Shown here: positions 1-11,433 of the stretch, one piece after another
How positions within the stretch are numbered: position 1 is the stretch's first letter
How the letters are laid out: every line of letters begins with the position of its first letter
NCBI GenBank assembly: GCA_036871055.1
Contig: CP141893.1
Coordinates: 3,534,001 to 3,598,000 of the forward strand
Direction: 5' to 3'
DNA from: Bisbaumannia sp015645095
GTDB lineage: Bacteria > Pseudomonadota > Gammaproteobacteria > Pseudomonadales > Halomonadaceae
DNA length: 64,000 nt
The notes under the pieces: generated by a model
What the model saw: the letters and a program-made list of their open reading frames with translations, nothing else
The model's database searches: none
Told to the model about the DNA's origin: nothing
Position numbers and translations under genes: made by a program

Positions 1-129
1 CGGCGCACAGCAGCGCGGACAATCCTCCCAGGTCTGATGGCTGCCCTGGCTGGCATCCACCAGCAGGTCGAAGGCAGTGCTACAGTAGGGACAGTGCACG
101 GCCAGAGAATTCAGCATTTCTTCATGCAT
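1..129 (-). CDS. CPXCG-motif cysteine-rich protein, 5' part only
   Basis: Only the first 43 codons lie in the window; the gene runs off the left edge. Two cysteine knuckles are visible, CPYC at residues 13-16 and CPRC at 37-40, spaced as in small zinc-ribbon proteins of the CPXCG family. Residue Met5 is an alternative start. The first cysteine-pair segment reads CPYCST rather than the usual CPYCG. It is transcribed divergently from acnA, with about 175 bp between the starts. No function is known for the family; zinc binding is inferred from the cysteines. Confidence 0.75.
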   Translation of the reverse strand, partial: MHEEMLNSLAVHCPYCSTAFDLLVDASQGSHQTWEDCPRCCAP

Positions 130-305
130 GTCAGGCTCCCCGCGCACCGCCGGGCAAATAAGAAGATGGGGGCGGCGCGCACTGCCTTCAAGTCTAGCCG
201 CCCCTCGCCTTGAAGACGCCCTCTGTCATGCCCATCTCTGACCCATGGGAGCTCGATGGCGGCCACCCCGCCGACGGACCGACCAGCCTCGATAAGGAGG
301 AACGC

Positions 306-3055
<2,750 letters not shown>

Positions 3056-3065
<10 letters not shown>

Positions 3066-3127
3066 ATAGGTTTGGCCTGAATAGGTTTGGCCGGAACAGG
3101 CTCGGCCTGAACGGGCTCGGCCTGACG
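3056..3127 (+). repeat. 15-bp tandem repeat across the acnA stop codon
   Basis: Units start at 3056, 3071, 3086, 3101 and (partial) 3116. The first unit, TTCGGCCTGAATAGG, contains the last AcnA codons and the TGA stop; later units drift (TTTGGCCTGAATAGG, TTTGGCCGGAACAGG, CTCGGCCTGAACGGG). It looks like successive duplication of the gene's own 3' end. Two other genes in the window show the same 15-bp period at the stop codon. Confidence 0.9.
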
Positions 3128-3147
3128 GCGTATCGCCCCTCCCACCA

Positions 3148-3168
3148 GGCGGCCCCTGATGGGCCGCC
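3148..3168 (+). terminator. Hairpin downstream of acnA
   Basis: An 8-bp stem (GGCGGCCC with GGGCCGCC) closes a 5-nt loop about 80 bp after the acnA stop. No U-tract follows, so it may be an mRNA-stabilising hairpin rather than an intrinsic terminator. Confidence 0.5.
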
Positions 3169-3273
3169 CCCTGCAACACCCCGTTCGAGGATTCGCGGCC
3201 GACAGGCGCTCCATGATCTGAGATAGTGCGAGGGATTATCCCCTGCGACTCATTCTCGACAAAAGGAGCGACG

Positions 3274-4128
3274 ATGACGCCTCGTCTTACCCTGGCCGCC
3301 GCCCTGCTGGTCCTGGCCGGCAGCGCCCAGGCCGAATCCCCGGAACGCCTCGCCGTCTTCGACCTGGGCAGCCTCGATACCCTCGACGCCCTGGCCCTGG
3401 AATCCCGCGTCGCCGGGGTCCCCAAGCAGACCCTGCCCGACTACCTCGCGGCCTTCGAAGACGACGCCTATGCGGATCTCGGCGGCCTGCGCTCCCCCGA
3501 CCTGGAGGCCCTGGCGACCCTGGATCCCTCGCTGATCGTGATCACCGGGCGCCAGGGAGACTGGCGGGAGGAGTTCGCGGCCCTGGCCGACGTCGAGGAT
3601 ACCTCCCTCACCGGTGACGACTACCTGGCCGCGGTGGACGCCAACGCCCGCCGTCTGGCCGAGCGTCTCGAGGCCGATGCCGAGCCGGCCCTGACGGCAC
3701 TGCATGCCCATGTCGAGGCGGCCCGGCAAGCCCTGGACGGCGCCCCCGCGGTGCTGGTGGCCACCCACAACGGCGGCAACCTGATGCTCAACTCCCACCC
3801 GGTGGTTCACCAGGTACTGGGGCTGGCCCAGCCGAGTGGAGCCGCCGAGCTGCCCGGCGAAGCCCGTGGCGAGCGAGTCTTCACGCCGCTTTCCCCCGAT
3901 ACCGTGGCCGAGCTGGCTCCCGAGGCGCTACTGATCGTCGATCGCAGCGCCGCCATCGGCGATGCCCCCCTGGTGACGAACGAGCTGGAGGCGGCGCTGG
4001 CCGCGGTGGGTGCCGAGTCGACCCGGGTCGTGGTGCTCTCCCCCGCCCTCTGGTACCTCTCCGGCGGCGGCCTGCAGAGCCTGCGCCTGCAGGTCGACGA
4101 GGTGGTGGCCGCCCTGTCCCAGGACTGA
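3274..4128 (+). CDS. Siderophore-type ABC transporter substrate-binding protein
   Basis: A 284-residue periplasmic binding protein. The N-terminus has a cleavable signal peptide (basic start, Leu/Ala-rich core, AQA before residue 21) and no lipobox cysteine. The start of the mature protein (VFDLGSLDTLDALALE, then GVPKQTLPDYL) resembles the CeuE/YclQ/FatB group that binds catecholate or petrobactin-like ferric siderophores. A GGAG ribosome-binding site precedes the ATG. No permease or ATPase gene is next to it, so it must work with a transporter encoded elsewhere or be an orphan. Substrate is inferred from family resemblance only. Confidence 0.8.
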   Translation: MTPRLTLAAALLVLAGSAQAESPERLAVFDLGSLDTLDALALESRVAGVPKQTLPDYLAAFEDDAYADLGGLRSPDLEALATLDPSLIVITGRQGDWREEFAALADVEDTSLTGDDYLAAVDANARRLAERLEADAEPALTALHAHVEAARQALDGAPAVLVATHNGGNLMLNSHPVVHQVLGLAQPSGAAELPGEARGERVFTPLSPDTVAELAPEALLIVDRSAAIGDAPLVTNELEAALAAVGAESTRVVVLSPALWYLSGGGLQSLRLQVDEVVAALSQD

Positions 4129-4149
4129 GAGCCGGCGCCCGCCATCACG

Positions 4150-4181
4150 CAACGGGCCCCGCCAGATGGCGGGGCCCGTTG
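4150..4181. terminator. Strong hairpin between two convergent genes
   Basis: A 14-bp perfect stem (CAACGGGCCCCGCC with its complement) and a 4-nt loop lie between the ends of the binding-protein gene and maeA, which converge here. It probably terminates transcription from both sides, although neither strand has a long U-tract. Confidence 0.7.
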
Positions 4182-4214
4182 CGTTACCCTGTCGTCGCTT
4201 TAGGCAAGCCCGGC

Positions 4215-5882
4215 TTAGAAGGCCCGGCGACGGTAATCCCGGTAGCGCGGGTACCAGAAATTGGCTTCGATGGCCGCCCTGAGGGTCTCATCGTCGCTGC
4301 GCAGCGCCACCCCCTCGGCCTGGGCCTGCTTGGCCACGTCGAAGGCGATGGCCAGGCTGACCTCGCGGATCTCCGACAGGGCCGGCAGCAGGGCGCCCTC
4401 TCCCTCCCTGACCATCGGCGCGGTCTTGGCCAGGGCATTGGAGGCGGCCATCAGCATGCCATCGGTGACCCGAGTGGCCCCGGCGGCGATCACCCCCAGG
4501 CCGATGCCGGGGAAGATATAGGCATTGTTGCACTGGGCGATGGGGTAGCTCTGACCGTCGAGTTCCACCGGCGCGAAGGGGCTGCCGGTGGCCACCAGGG
4601 CCTGCCCCTTCGTCCAGGTCAGCACCTCCTCGGGGGTCGCCTCGACCTTGGAGGTGGGGTTGGAGAGCGGCATCACCAGGGGCCGCGGGCAGCCGGCGTG
4701 CAGCGCTTCGATCGCCTCCCGGGTAAAGAGGCCGCGCTGGCCGGAGACGCCGATCAGCACCGTGGGCCTGGCCTGCCGGATCACCCCCAGCAGGCTGGTA
4801 TCGGCGAAGTCGCCGGCGTCGTGGGCCAGACGCGCCTGGAAATCGTGCAGTTCCTGCATGTCACGGGTCAGCAGGCCGTGGCGGTCCACCATGAAGATCC
4901 GCGCCCGGGCCTCGGCCTCGGCGAGCCCTTCGGCCTGCATGGCCAGGATGATCTGCTCGGCGATACCGCAGCCGGCGGAGCCGGCGCCGACGAAGGCGAC
5001 CCGCTGCTCGCTGACCTTCTCGCCCTTGGCCTTGCAGGCGGCCAGCAGGGTGCCCACGCAGACCGCGGCGGTGCCCTGGATATCGTCGTTGAAGCAGCAC
5101 AGCTCGTCCCGGTAGCGCTCCAGCAGCGGCATGGCGTTGGTCTGGGCGAAGTCCTCGAACTGCAGCAGCACCTTGGGCCAGCGGCGCTTCACCGCGGCCA
5201 TGAAGTCGGCGATAAAGGCGTCATACTCCGCCTGGGAGACCCGCGGATGGCGCCAGCCCATGTACATGGGGTCGTCGAGGAGTTGCTGGTTGTTGGTGCC
5301 CACGTCGAGGGTGATGGGCAGGGTATAGGCGGGGCTGATGCCGCCGCAGGCGGTGTAGAGGGAGAGCTTGCCGATGGGAATGCCCATGCCGCCGATGCCC
5401 TGGTCGCCGAGCCCCAGGATGCGCTCGCCGTCGGTGACCACGATCACCTTGACGTTGTCCTTGGTGGCGCTGCGCAGGATATCGTCCATATGCGCCCGGT
5501 CCGGATAGCTGATGAAGAGGCCCCGGTGGTTGCGGTAGATATTGGAAAACTCCTCGCAGGCCTCCCCCACGGTGGGGGTGTAGATGATCGGCAGCATCTC
5601 CTCCAGGTGCTCCTCCAGCAGCCGGAAGAAGAGGGTCTCGTTGTCGTCCTGAATGGCACGCAGGTAGATATGCCGGTCCAGGTTGGTCTGGCACTGCTGG
5701 TACTGGCGGTAGGCCCGCTCCGCCTGCTCCTCGATGGACTCCACGTTCTGCGGCAAGAGCCCCACCAGATTGAAGGCGATGCGCTCCTGGAGGGTAAAGG
5801 CACTGCCCTTGTTGAGCAGCGGCATCTCCAGAAGCGAAGGGCCGGCATAGGGTACATAGAGGGGACGCTTGGTCTCGTTCAT
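4215..5882 (-). CDS. maeA: NAD-dependent malic enzyme
   Basis: Oxidatively decarboxylates malate to pyruvate, linking the TCA cycle to pyruvate and gluconeogenic intermediates. At 555 residues it has the size of E. coli MaeA (SfcA) and not the longer phosphotransacetylase-fused MaeB. The N-terminal malic domain shows the characteristic IYTPTVGEACEEFSNIYR stretch; the NAD-binding glycine motif GAGSAGCGIAE is near residue 300. The ATG is preceded by a weak Shine-Dalgarno sequence. It is a single gene, separated by about 180 bp from trpS upstream. Cofactor preference (NAD over NADP) is inferred from similarity to the MaeA branch. Confidence 0.95.
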   Translation of the reverse strand: MNETKRPLYVPYAGPSLLEMPLLNKGSAFTLQERIAFNLVGLLPQNVESIEEQAERAYRQYQQCQTNLDRHIYLRAIQDDNETLFFRLLEEHLEEMLPIIYTPTVGEACEEFSNIYRNHRGLFISYPDRAHMDDILRSATKDNVKVIVVTDGERILGLGDQGIGGMGIPIGKLSLYTACGGISPAYTLPITLDVGTNNQQLLDDPMYMGWRHPRVSQAEYDAFIADFMAAVKRRWPKVLLQFEDFAQTNAMPLLERYRDELCCFNDDIQGTAAVCVGTLLAACKAKGEKVSEQRVAFVGAGSAGCGIAEQIILAMQAEGLAEAEARARIFMVDRHGLLTRDMQELHDFQARLAHDAGDFADTSLLGVIRQARPTVLIGVSGQRGLFTREAIEALHAGCPRPLVMPLSNPTSKVEATPEEVLTWTKGQALVATGSPFAPVELDGQSYPIAQCNNAYIFPGIGLGVIAAGATRVTDGMLMAASNALAKTAPMVREGEGALLPALSEIREVSLAIAFDVAKQAQAEGVALRSDDETLRAAIEANFWYPRYRDYRRRAF

Positions 5883-6064
5883 CTCTCGTCTCGCGCTGTT
5901 CTGTGTGGGATCGTGGGCCGTTTGGCGCTCTGCCGGCGCCTCCTCTTATGGCTGCGAGCTTAGCATGTCCGTATACAAAATCACCCACCCGGGCAGGAGG
6001 CCAGGATGGGTGAAAAAGGGGCCGGAGGACTCGGGATCGAGCTCCCCGGCATGGCGGGCGATCC

Positions 6065-7078
6065 TTAGACGAACCGCCCCAGCCCCACCGCCTGGCGCAG
6101 GCGATCCATGGTGGGCGCCGCCTGGGCGCGGGCCCGCTCGGCGCCTTTCATCAGTACCGACTCGATATGGCCGGGATCCTCCATCAGCGCCTGATAGCGC
6201 TCCCGGGGCTCGCGCAGCTGCTCGTTGAGGTGCTCGAAGAGGCGGTTCTTGGCGTCGCCCCAGCCGATGCCGTTGGCATACTCCTGGCGCATCGCCTCGG
6301 CCTCCTCGGCGCTGGCGAAGGCGGAGTAGATCTGGAAGAGGGTGCAGGTATCCGGGTCCTTGGGCTCGCCGGGCTCTAGGGAGTTGGTCTTGATCTTGCG
6401 CACCAGCTTGAGCAGCTTCTTCTCGGCGACGAACAGCGGGATGGTGTTGTTGTAGCTCTTGGACATCTTGCGACCGTCCAGGCCATTGAGCACCGCCACC
6501 TTGTCGTCCACCACCGCCTCGGGGAGGGTGAAGAAGTTGTCCTTGAAGAGGTGGTTGAAGCGCCCGGCCATGTCCCGGGCCATCTCGATATGCTGGATCT
6601 GGTCGCGGCCCACCGGCACCTTGTTGGCATTGAACATCAGGATGTCCGCGGCCATCAGCACCGGGTAGCCGAACAGGCCCATGGTGATGCCCTTGTCCGG
6701 GTCCTGGTTGCCGGCCTCCTCGTTCTCGGCCACCGCCGCCTTGTAGGCGTGGGCACGGTTCATCAGCCCCTTGGCGCAGACGCAGGAGAGCATCCACATC
6801 AGCTCGGGAATCTCGGGAATGTCCGACTGGCGATAGAAGATGGCATTGTCGGTATCCAGGCCCAGGGCCAGCCAGGTGGCGGCGATCTCGCGCCGTGACT
6901 CCTGCACCCGCTGGGGGTCCTGGCACTTGATCAGGGCGTGGAAGTCGGCGAGGAAATAGTAGGACTGGACGTTGGGGTCCTGGCTCGCCGCGATGGCGGG
7001 GCGGATGGCCCCCACATAGTTGCCGAGGTGGGGCGTGCCGGTGGTGGTGATACCGGTAAGAACGCGTGTCTTGGTCAT
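6065..7078 (-). CDS. trpS: Tryptophanyl-tRNA synthetase
   Basis: Class I aminoacyl-tRNA synthetase charging tRNA-Trp. The 337-residue protein has both signature motifs: the HIGH-type motif TGTPHLGNY at residues 12-20 and KMSKS near residue 203. Length and the N-terminus (VLTGITTTGTPHLGNY) fit bacterial TrpRS closely. The gene sits between ald and maeA, all leftward, but an apparent terminator hairpin separates it from ald, so it probably has its own promoter. No tryptophan-sensing leader peptide was seen upstream. Confidence 0.97.
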   Translation of the reverse strand: MTKTRVLTGITTTGTPHLGNYVGAIRPAIAASQDPNVQSYYFLADFHALIKCQDPQRVQESRREIAATWLALGLDTDNAIFYRQSDIPEIPELMWMLSCVCAKGLMNRAHAYKAAVAENEEAGNQDPDKGITMGLFGYPVLMAADILMFNANKVPVGRDQIQHIEMARDMAGRFNHLFKDNFFTLPEAVVDDKVAVLNGLDGRKMSKSYNNTIPLFVAEKKLLKLVRKIKTNSLEPGEPKDPDTCTLFQIYSAFASAEEAEAMRQEYANGIGWGDAKNRLFEHLNEQLREPRERYQALMEDPGHIESVLMKGAERARAQAAPTMDRLRQAVGLGRFV

Positions 7079-7128
7079 GAAATCGATGGGCTCTGTCGGG
7101 ATCGTTGACGAATGGGCCCATCTTAACG

Positions 7129-7159
7129 CGGCGCCCCGATCAAGGCGACCGGGGCGCCG
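7129..7159 (-). terminator. Terminator hairpin after ald
   Basis: A 10-bp perfect stem (CGGCGCCCCG with CGGGGCGCCG) and an 11-nt loop lie just beyond the ald stop codon and before the trpS start. No clear U-run follows. Confidence 0.55.
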
Positions 7160-7174
7160 ACTGCCCAGCCTGGT

Positions 7175-8290
7175 TTAGCCGACCAGGGAGGCCGGATCGA
7201 CACTCTCCAGGCCGAAGGCCTCGGCCACGGCGGCATAGGTGACCTGGCCCTGGTGCACGTTGAGCCCCGGCAGGAAGTGGGGGTCGTCGGCCAGGGCCTG
7301 TTGCCACCCCTTGTCGGCCAGGGCAATCACGAAGGGCAGGGTAGCATTGGTCAGCGCCTGGGTGGAGGTGCGTGCCACCGCCCCGGGCATATTGGCCACG
7401 CAGTAGTGGACGATCTCGTCCACCACATAGGTGGGCTCGGCATGGGTGGTGGGCTTGCTGGTCTCGAAGCAGCCGCCCTGGTCGATGGCCACGTCCACCA
7501 GCACGCTGCCCGGCTTCATCTCGGCCAGCATGGCACGGGTGATCAGCTTGGGGGCGGCGGCCCCGGGCACCAGCACGGCGCCGACGATCAGGTCGGAGTC
7601 GCGCACCACCTCGTCGAGGGCGTCGGCGGTGGAGAAGACCGTCTTCATGCGCCCCTGGTAGCGATCATCCAGGGTCTCCAGGCGCGGGATCGACTTGTCC
7701 AGCACCGTTACCTCGGCCCCCAGCCCCAGCGCCATGCGGGCGGCGTTCTCGCCCACCACGCCACCGCCGATCACCGCCACCCGGGCCGGCGCCACCCCGG
7801 GCACCCCCGGCAGCAGGATGCCGGCGCCCCCCTGGGCCTTCTCCAGGCTATGGGCGCCGGCCTGGATGGCCATGCGCCCGGCCACGGTGCTCATGGGGGC
7901 CAGCAGCGGCAGGCCGCCCTGGCGATCGGTGACGGTTTCATAAGCGATGCTGGTGGCGCCGCTCTCCATCAGCCCCCGGGTCAGGGCCTCCTCGGCGGCC
8001 AGGTGCAGGTAGGTGAAGAGCGTCTGGCCGGCGTTCAGGCGTGCCACCTCCTCGGGCTGGGGCTCCTTCACCTTGAGGACCAGCTCGGCCTCGCGCCAGA
8101 GCGTCGCCACCTCGGTCTCCAGGGTGGCCCCGGCGGCCTCATAGGCGGCATCGGGAAAACCGGCCCCCTCGCCGGCGCCGGCCTGCACCGTCACCCGATG
8201 GCCACGGGCCACCAGCTCCCGGGCACCGGTCGGGGTCAGGGCCACCCGGTATTCATGGTTCTTGATCTCCTTGGGGACGGCGATCTTCAT
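7175..8290 (-). CDS. ald: Alanine dehydrogenase
   Basis: NAD-dependent reversible deamination of L-alanine to pyruvate and ammonia. The 371-residue protein begins with the family hallmark MKIAVPKEIKNHEYRVALTP; a Rossmann NAD-binding motif (GGGVVGENAARMALGLGAEV) starts near residue 173. A purine-rich site (GGAGGTGCC) precedes the ATG. About 140 bp of noncoding DNA lies upstream and probably holds its promoter. Catabolic use of alanine is the usual role; it also lies next to malic enzyme, another pyruvate-forming enzyme, though the two are not co-transcribed. Confidence 0.97.
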   Translation of the reverse strand: MKIAVPKEIKNHEYRVALTPTGARELVARGHRVTVQAGAGEGAGFPDAAYEAAGATLETEVATLWREAELVLKVKEPQPEEVARLNAGQTLFTYLHLAAEEALTRGLMESGATSIAYETVTDRQGGLPLLAPMSTVAGRMAIQAGAHSLEKAQGGAGILLPGVPGVAPARVAVIGGGVVGENAARMALGLGAEVTVLDKSIPRLETLDDRYQGRMKTVFSTADALDEVVRDSDLIVGAVLVPGAAAPKLITRAMLAEMKPGSVLVDVAIDQGGCFETSKPTTHAEPTYVVDEIVHYCVANMPGAVARTSTQALTNATLPFVIALADKGWQQALADDPHFLPGLNVHQGQVTYAAVAEAFGLESVDPASLVG

Positions 8291-8430
8291 GGCACCTCCT
8301 GAATGGGCATCGGTGACTGGCGTGAGATCATGCTCTCATTACAGCACAGCCATGCAATCACGATAGTTCCACGGAGAAGTTCAGCAATATCTCTGGGATC
8401 AGAGGGCTTTTTCAGAAGGTTCGGCCGAGG

Positions 8431-8871
8431 TCAGGGCGTTTCACAGACCAGGGCGGCGCCATAGCGCTCGCGGAAGGCCGCCGGCAGGCGCCGGGGACGC
8501 CCGCTGGAGAGGGCGATGCAGGCGAAGCGAGTGCGGGCCCGCAGCAGGGTGCAATCATCGGCGGGGCGGCGCAGCTGGAAGCGCCGGGTCAGGGTCAGGC
8601 GACCGTCGCAGTCGACGATCCAGGTGGCCAGGGCCAGGCGCTCCCCCTCGAAGGCCGGCGCCAGGTAATCGATCTCGTGACGATGCACCGCCATGCCCCG
8701 ATCCAGGCTTCGGTAATCGTCCAGGGTCAGGCCCAGGGCGGCGGAGTGGGCCCAACTGACCCGCTCGATCCAGCGCAGGTATTCGGCGTTGTTGACGTGG
8801 CCATACTCGTCGATGGCGGCGGCCTCCACCTCGAGTTCGAGGATAAAGGGCTCGGGCAGCTCCCAACTCAC
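8431..8871 (-). CDS. Acyl-CoA thioesterase of the hotdog-fold YbgC/4HBT family
   Basis: A 146-residue hotdog-fold protein. The start of the domain has the active-site pattern D-x-Y-G-H-V-N-N-A-x-Y, typical of 4-hydroxybenzoyl-CoA-thioesterase-like enzymes. The frame is open further upstream, but I choose the GTG at 8871: it has AAGGAGGT at good distance and overlaps the stop of the upstream DUF2007 gene (GTGA), implying translational coupling. The substrate is unknown; family members hydrolyse short or aromatic acyl-CoAs. Confidence 0.85.
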   Translation of the reverse strand: MSWELPEPFILELEVEAAAIDEYGHVNNAEYLRWIERVSWAHSAALGLTLDDYRSLDRGMAVHRHEIDYLAPAFEGERLALATWIVDCDGRLTLTRRFQLRRPADDCTLLRARTRFACIALSSGRPRRLPAAFRERYGAALVCETP

Positions 8872-9200
8872 GCCTGACCTCCTTCCCTGGGGGTTCCACA
8901 CTGCCAGCAGGTATCGAAGACGCCCTCCAGGGCCTCGCCACAGCCCGGGCAACGCCAGGCAGGACGCGATGACGCCCCCTCCAGGGCGTCGCGAATCAGC
9001 GCCTCGGCCCGGGCGGCGTTATGGGGGGCCACCCAGACCTCCGGCTCGCACTCCCCCAGGGGCAGCTCGCCGGCGCCGCCGCCGAGGGTCATGTTGCGCA
9101 GCTCCGCGGGAATACCGGCGGCCGCCAGCAGGTTATGCAGATGGCTCACCAGCAGCCCATTGCTATGGGCAAAGACCCGCACATAGGAGGGTGCCGTCAT
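8868..9200 (-). CDS. DUF2007-type protein with C-terminal zinc ribbon
   Basis: A 110-residue protein. The N-terminal about 70 residues look like the DUF2007 'putative signal transducing' fold (VRVFAHSNGLLVSHLHNLL, then ELRN and a VWVAP strand). The C-terminal part carries CPGCG and CWQCG, a likely zinc ribbon. It lies 6 bp after rlmI and its TGA overlaps the GTG of the thioesterase gene, so rlmI, this gene and the thioesterase gene look like one operon. Biochemical function is unknown. Confidence 0.75.
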   Translation of the reverse strand: MTAPSYVRVFAHSNGLLVSHLHNLLAAAGIPAELRNMTLGGGAGELPLGECEPEVWVAPHNAARAEALIRDALEGASSRPAWRCPGCGEALEGVFDTCWQCGTPREGGQA

Positions 9201-9206
9201 CGAACC

Positions 9207-10397
9207 TCAGTCTCGGAAGACCCGGACGCCCAGGGCCTTGAGGTAGCTGGTTTCCGGAATGGCCGGGTGCACCGGATGATCCGGCCCCTGATGGCCCTGG
9301 TAGATCACCTGGCCGTGGCGGTCCTGATGACGTACCGCCCCGCGCACCACGTCAACCAGCCGCTCGGGGGCCAGGTGCATGGAGCAGGAGGCGGAGAGCA
9401 GCAGACCATCCCGACCCAGCAGGCGCATCGCCTCGCGGTTGAGCCGCGAGTAGGCCCGCTCGCCGTTGGGGATGTCCTTGCGCTTCTTGATGAAGGCGGG
9501 CGGGTCGAGGATCACCACGTCGAACTGTTCGCCGTCGGCCTTGAGGGCGGCCAGGGCCTCGAAGGCATCGCCCTCACCCACCGCCACCTGGTCGGTCAGG
9601 CCGTTGAGGGCGGCGTTCTCGGCGACCCGCTCCAGGGCCTGGGCGGAGGCGTCCACACAGAGCACCTCGCGGGCGCCATGGGCAGCAGCCTGCACGCCCC
9701 AGCCGCCCACGTAGCTGAACAGGTCGAGGACGCGCTTGCCGGCCACCAGGCCGTTGAGCCAGGCGCGGTTGCTGCGATGGTCATAGAACCAGCCGGTCTT
9801 CTGGCCATCCAGCACCGGGGCGACGAAGCGCACGCCGTTCTCCTCCAGCAACACCTGGTCGGGCAGCTCGCCGTGGACGACCTCCACCTGGGCCTCGAGC
9901 TGCTCCTGGCGACGCCCGGAGGAGTCGTTCTTGAAGACGATGGCCCGCGGCGAGAGGACCTTGTCCAGGGCCGCCACCACCTCCTCGGCGAGGCGCTCCA
10001 TGCCCAGGGTGTTGAGCTGCACCACCAACACGTCGTCGAAGCGGTCCACCACCAGGCCCGGCAGCAGGTCCCCCTCGCCGTGGACCAGGCGATAGAAGGG
10101 CTTGGCATAGAGGCGCTCGCGCAGGCCCAGGGCCTGCTTGAAGCGGTGCACCAGCAGGGAGCGGTCGAGGCGCACCTCGGCGTCCCGGGAGACCACCCGG
10201 GCGCAGATCAGCGAGTGGGGGTTCACGTAGGCGATCCCCATGGCCTTGCCATTGGCCGCCTCGATCACCGCCTGGGCACCGGGCTCGATGCCCTTGAGGG
10301 GCGTGGCCTCGATATCGATCTCGTTGGAGTAGAGCCACAGGTGGCCCGCCTTGAGGCGGCGGTCGGCATTCTTCTTCAGGCGCAGGCGTTCGGTCAC
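9207..10397 (-). CDS. rlmI: 23S rRNA (cytosine-1962-C5) methyltransferase RlmI
   Basis: SAM-dependent m5C methyltransferase acting on 23S rRNA. The 396-residue protein has an N-terminal PUA-like domain (LKAGHLWLYSNEI), a central EEHGV-like region and a Rossmann methyltransferase domain: motif I VLDLFSYVGGWG, motif IV DPPAF, and the catalytic-type SASCSMH. The open frame could begin at a TTG at 10412, but the GTG at 10397 has GGAGAG at proper spacing and gives exactly the E. coli RlmI length. The downstream DUF2007 gene follows after a few bases. Confidence 0.9.
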   Translation of the reverse strand: MTERLRLKKNADRRLKAGHLWLYSNEIDIEATPLKGIEPGAQAVIEAANGKAMGIAYVNPHSLICARVVSRDAEVRLDRSLLVHRFKQALGLRERLYAKPFYRLVHGEGDLLPGLVVDRFDDVLVVQLNTLGMERLAEEVVAALDKVLSPRAIVFKNDSSGRRQEQLEAQVEVVHGELPDQVLLEENGVRFVAPVLDGQKTGWFYDHRSNRAWLNGLVAGKRVLDLFSYVGGWGVQAAAHGAREVLCVDASAQALERVAENAALNGLTDQVAVGEGDAFEALAALKADGEQFDVVILDPPAFIKKRKDIPNGERAYSRLNREAMRLLGRDGLLLSASCSMHLAPERLVDVVRGAVRHQDRHGQVIYQGHQGPDHPVHPAIPETSYLKALGVRVFRD

Positions 10398-10472
10398 GGG
10401 GCTCTCCGTCAAGCAGACGTTTGGTTCATGGGGGGCATTGTACCCCAGGAGGGGCCATCAAGCGGCCCCGAA

Positions 10473-11294
10473 TCAGTGTTGGCAAGCGGCGCAGTAGACA
10501 CTGGCTCGCTGGCCGAGGGTCACCAGGCGCAGCTCGGCGCCACAGCGCCGGCAGGGCTGGCCATCGCGCCCATAGACATTGAGGCGCTGAGCGAAATAGC
10601 CCGGCTCGCCGGTGCCGCTGACGAAGTCGCGCAGGGTGGTGCCACCCTGGGTAATGGCGGCGGCGAGCACCTCGCGCACCGCCACGGCCAGGCGCTCATA
10701 GCGCTCCTGCGAGATACGCCCGGCGGCGCGACGTGGATCGATCCCGGCCAGGAAGAGCGCCTCGCTGGCGTAGATATTGCCCACGCCCACCACCACGGCA
10801 TTGTCCATCAGGAAGGGTTTCACGCTCAGGCGACGCCCCCGTGACAGTCGATAGAGGCGCGCCCCATCGAAGGCCTCGGAAAGGGGCTCCGGCCCCAGGC
10901 GTGCCAGGCGCGGGTCGCTCTCGGGGCTTCCCTGGAGCCAGTCGACGAAGCCGAAGCGGCGCGGGTCGTGGTAGCGCAGCACCCCGCCATCGTCGAGCAC
11001 CAGGTCGATATGGTCGTGCTTGCGGGGCAGCTCGCCGAGGTGGGCGATACGCAGGCTGCCGGACATCCCCAGGTGCCAGACCAGGCTGCGGGGGTCGTCG
11101 GCCAATGGCATCAGCAGGTACTTGGCGCGACGCCCCAGGGCACCGATACGCGCCCCCACCAGGGCGTTCTCCAGCCCGTCGGGCACCGGGGTGCGCAGGC
11201 GCCGTTCGCGCACCCGCACCTCGCGGATCTCGCGCCCCTCGACATAAGGTGCGATTCCCCGCCGCGTCGTCTCGACCTCGGGCAATTCCGGCAT
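10473..11294 (-). CDS. mutM: Formamidopyrimidine-DNA glycosylase
   Basis: Base-excision repair bifunctional glycosylase/AP lyase that removes 8-oxoguanine and formamidopyrimidines. The 273-residue protein starts MPELPEVETTRRGIAP; Pro1 and Glu2 after Met removal are the catalytic residues. The central helix-two-turn-helix region and the C-terminal zinc finger (CRRCG at one end, YCAACQ at the other) are intact. An AAGGAGG lies upstream of the ATG. A degenerate second copy of its first 15 codons with its own ribosome-binding site lies about 140 bp upstream. Confidence 0.97.
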   Translation of the reverse strand: MPELPEVETTRRGIAPYVEGREIREVRVRERRLRTPVPDGLENALVGARIGALGRRAKYLLMPLADDPRSLVWHLGMSGSLRIAHLGELPRKHDHIDLVLDDGGVLRYHDPRRFGFVDWLQGSPESDPRLARLGPEPLSEAFDGARLYRLSRGRRLSVKPFLMDNAVVVGVGNIYASEALFLAGIDPRRAAGRISQERYERLAVAVREVLAAAITQGGTTLRDFVSGTGEPGYFAQRLNVYGRDGQPCRRCGAELRLVTLGQRASVYCAACQH

Positions 11295-11334
11295 CTCTCG
11301 ATCGCCTCCTTATCGGCTGATGGCTATCGACTGG

Positions 11335-11433
11335 CTAGCGGCCTGCGCAGGGGCGCGAACCATGCACCCCTCCCTCTCTATCATGCGGCGCAATTCCCCG
11401 CCGTGTCGTCTCGACCTCGGGCGATTCCGGCAT
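11335..11433 (-). pseudogene. Truncated second copy of the mutM 5' end
   Basis: Positions 11390-11435 match the mutM start region 11251-11296 at 43 of 46 bases, in the same orientation and 139 bp upstream of it. The copy keeps an AGGAGG site and an ATG and begins MPESPEVETTRRGIAP, with Leu4 changed to Ser. After residue 16 similarity ends; an unrelated tail stops at codon 33 (TAG). It is probably a decayed partial duplication; whether the 32-residue peptide is made is unknown. Confidence 0.8.

Noticed and set aside
11335..11433. Calling the upstream mutM fragment a functional small gene
   Set aside because: Only the duplicated 16 residues are recognisable and the rest is random-looking; an expressed peptide remains possible but unsupported.
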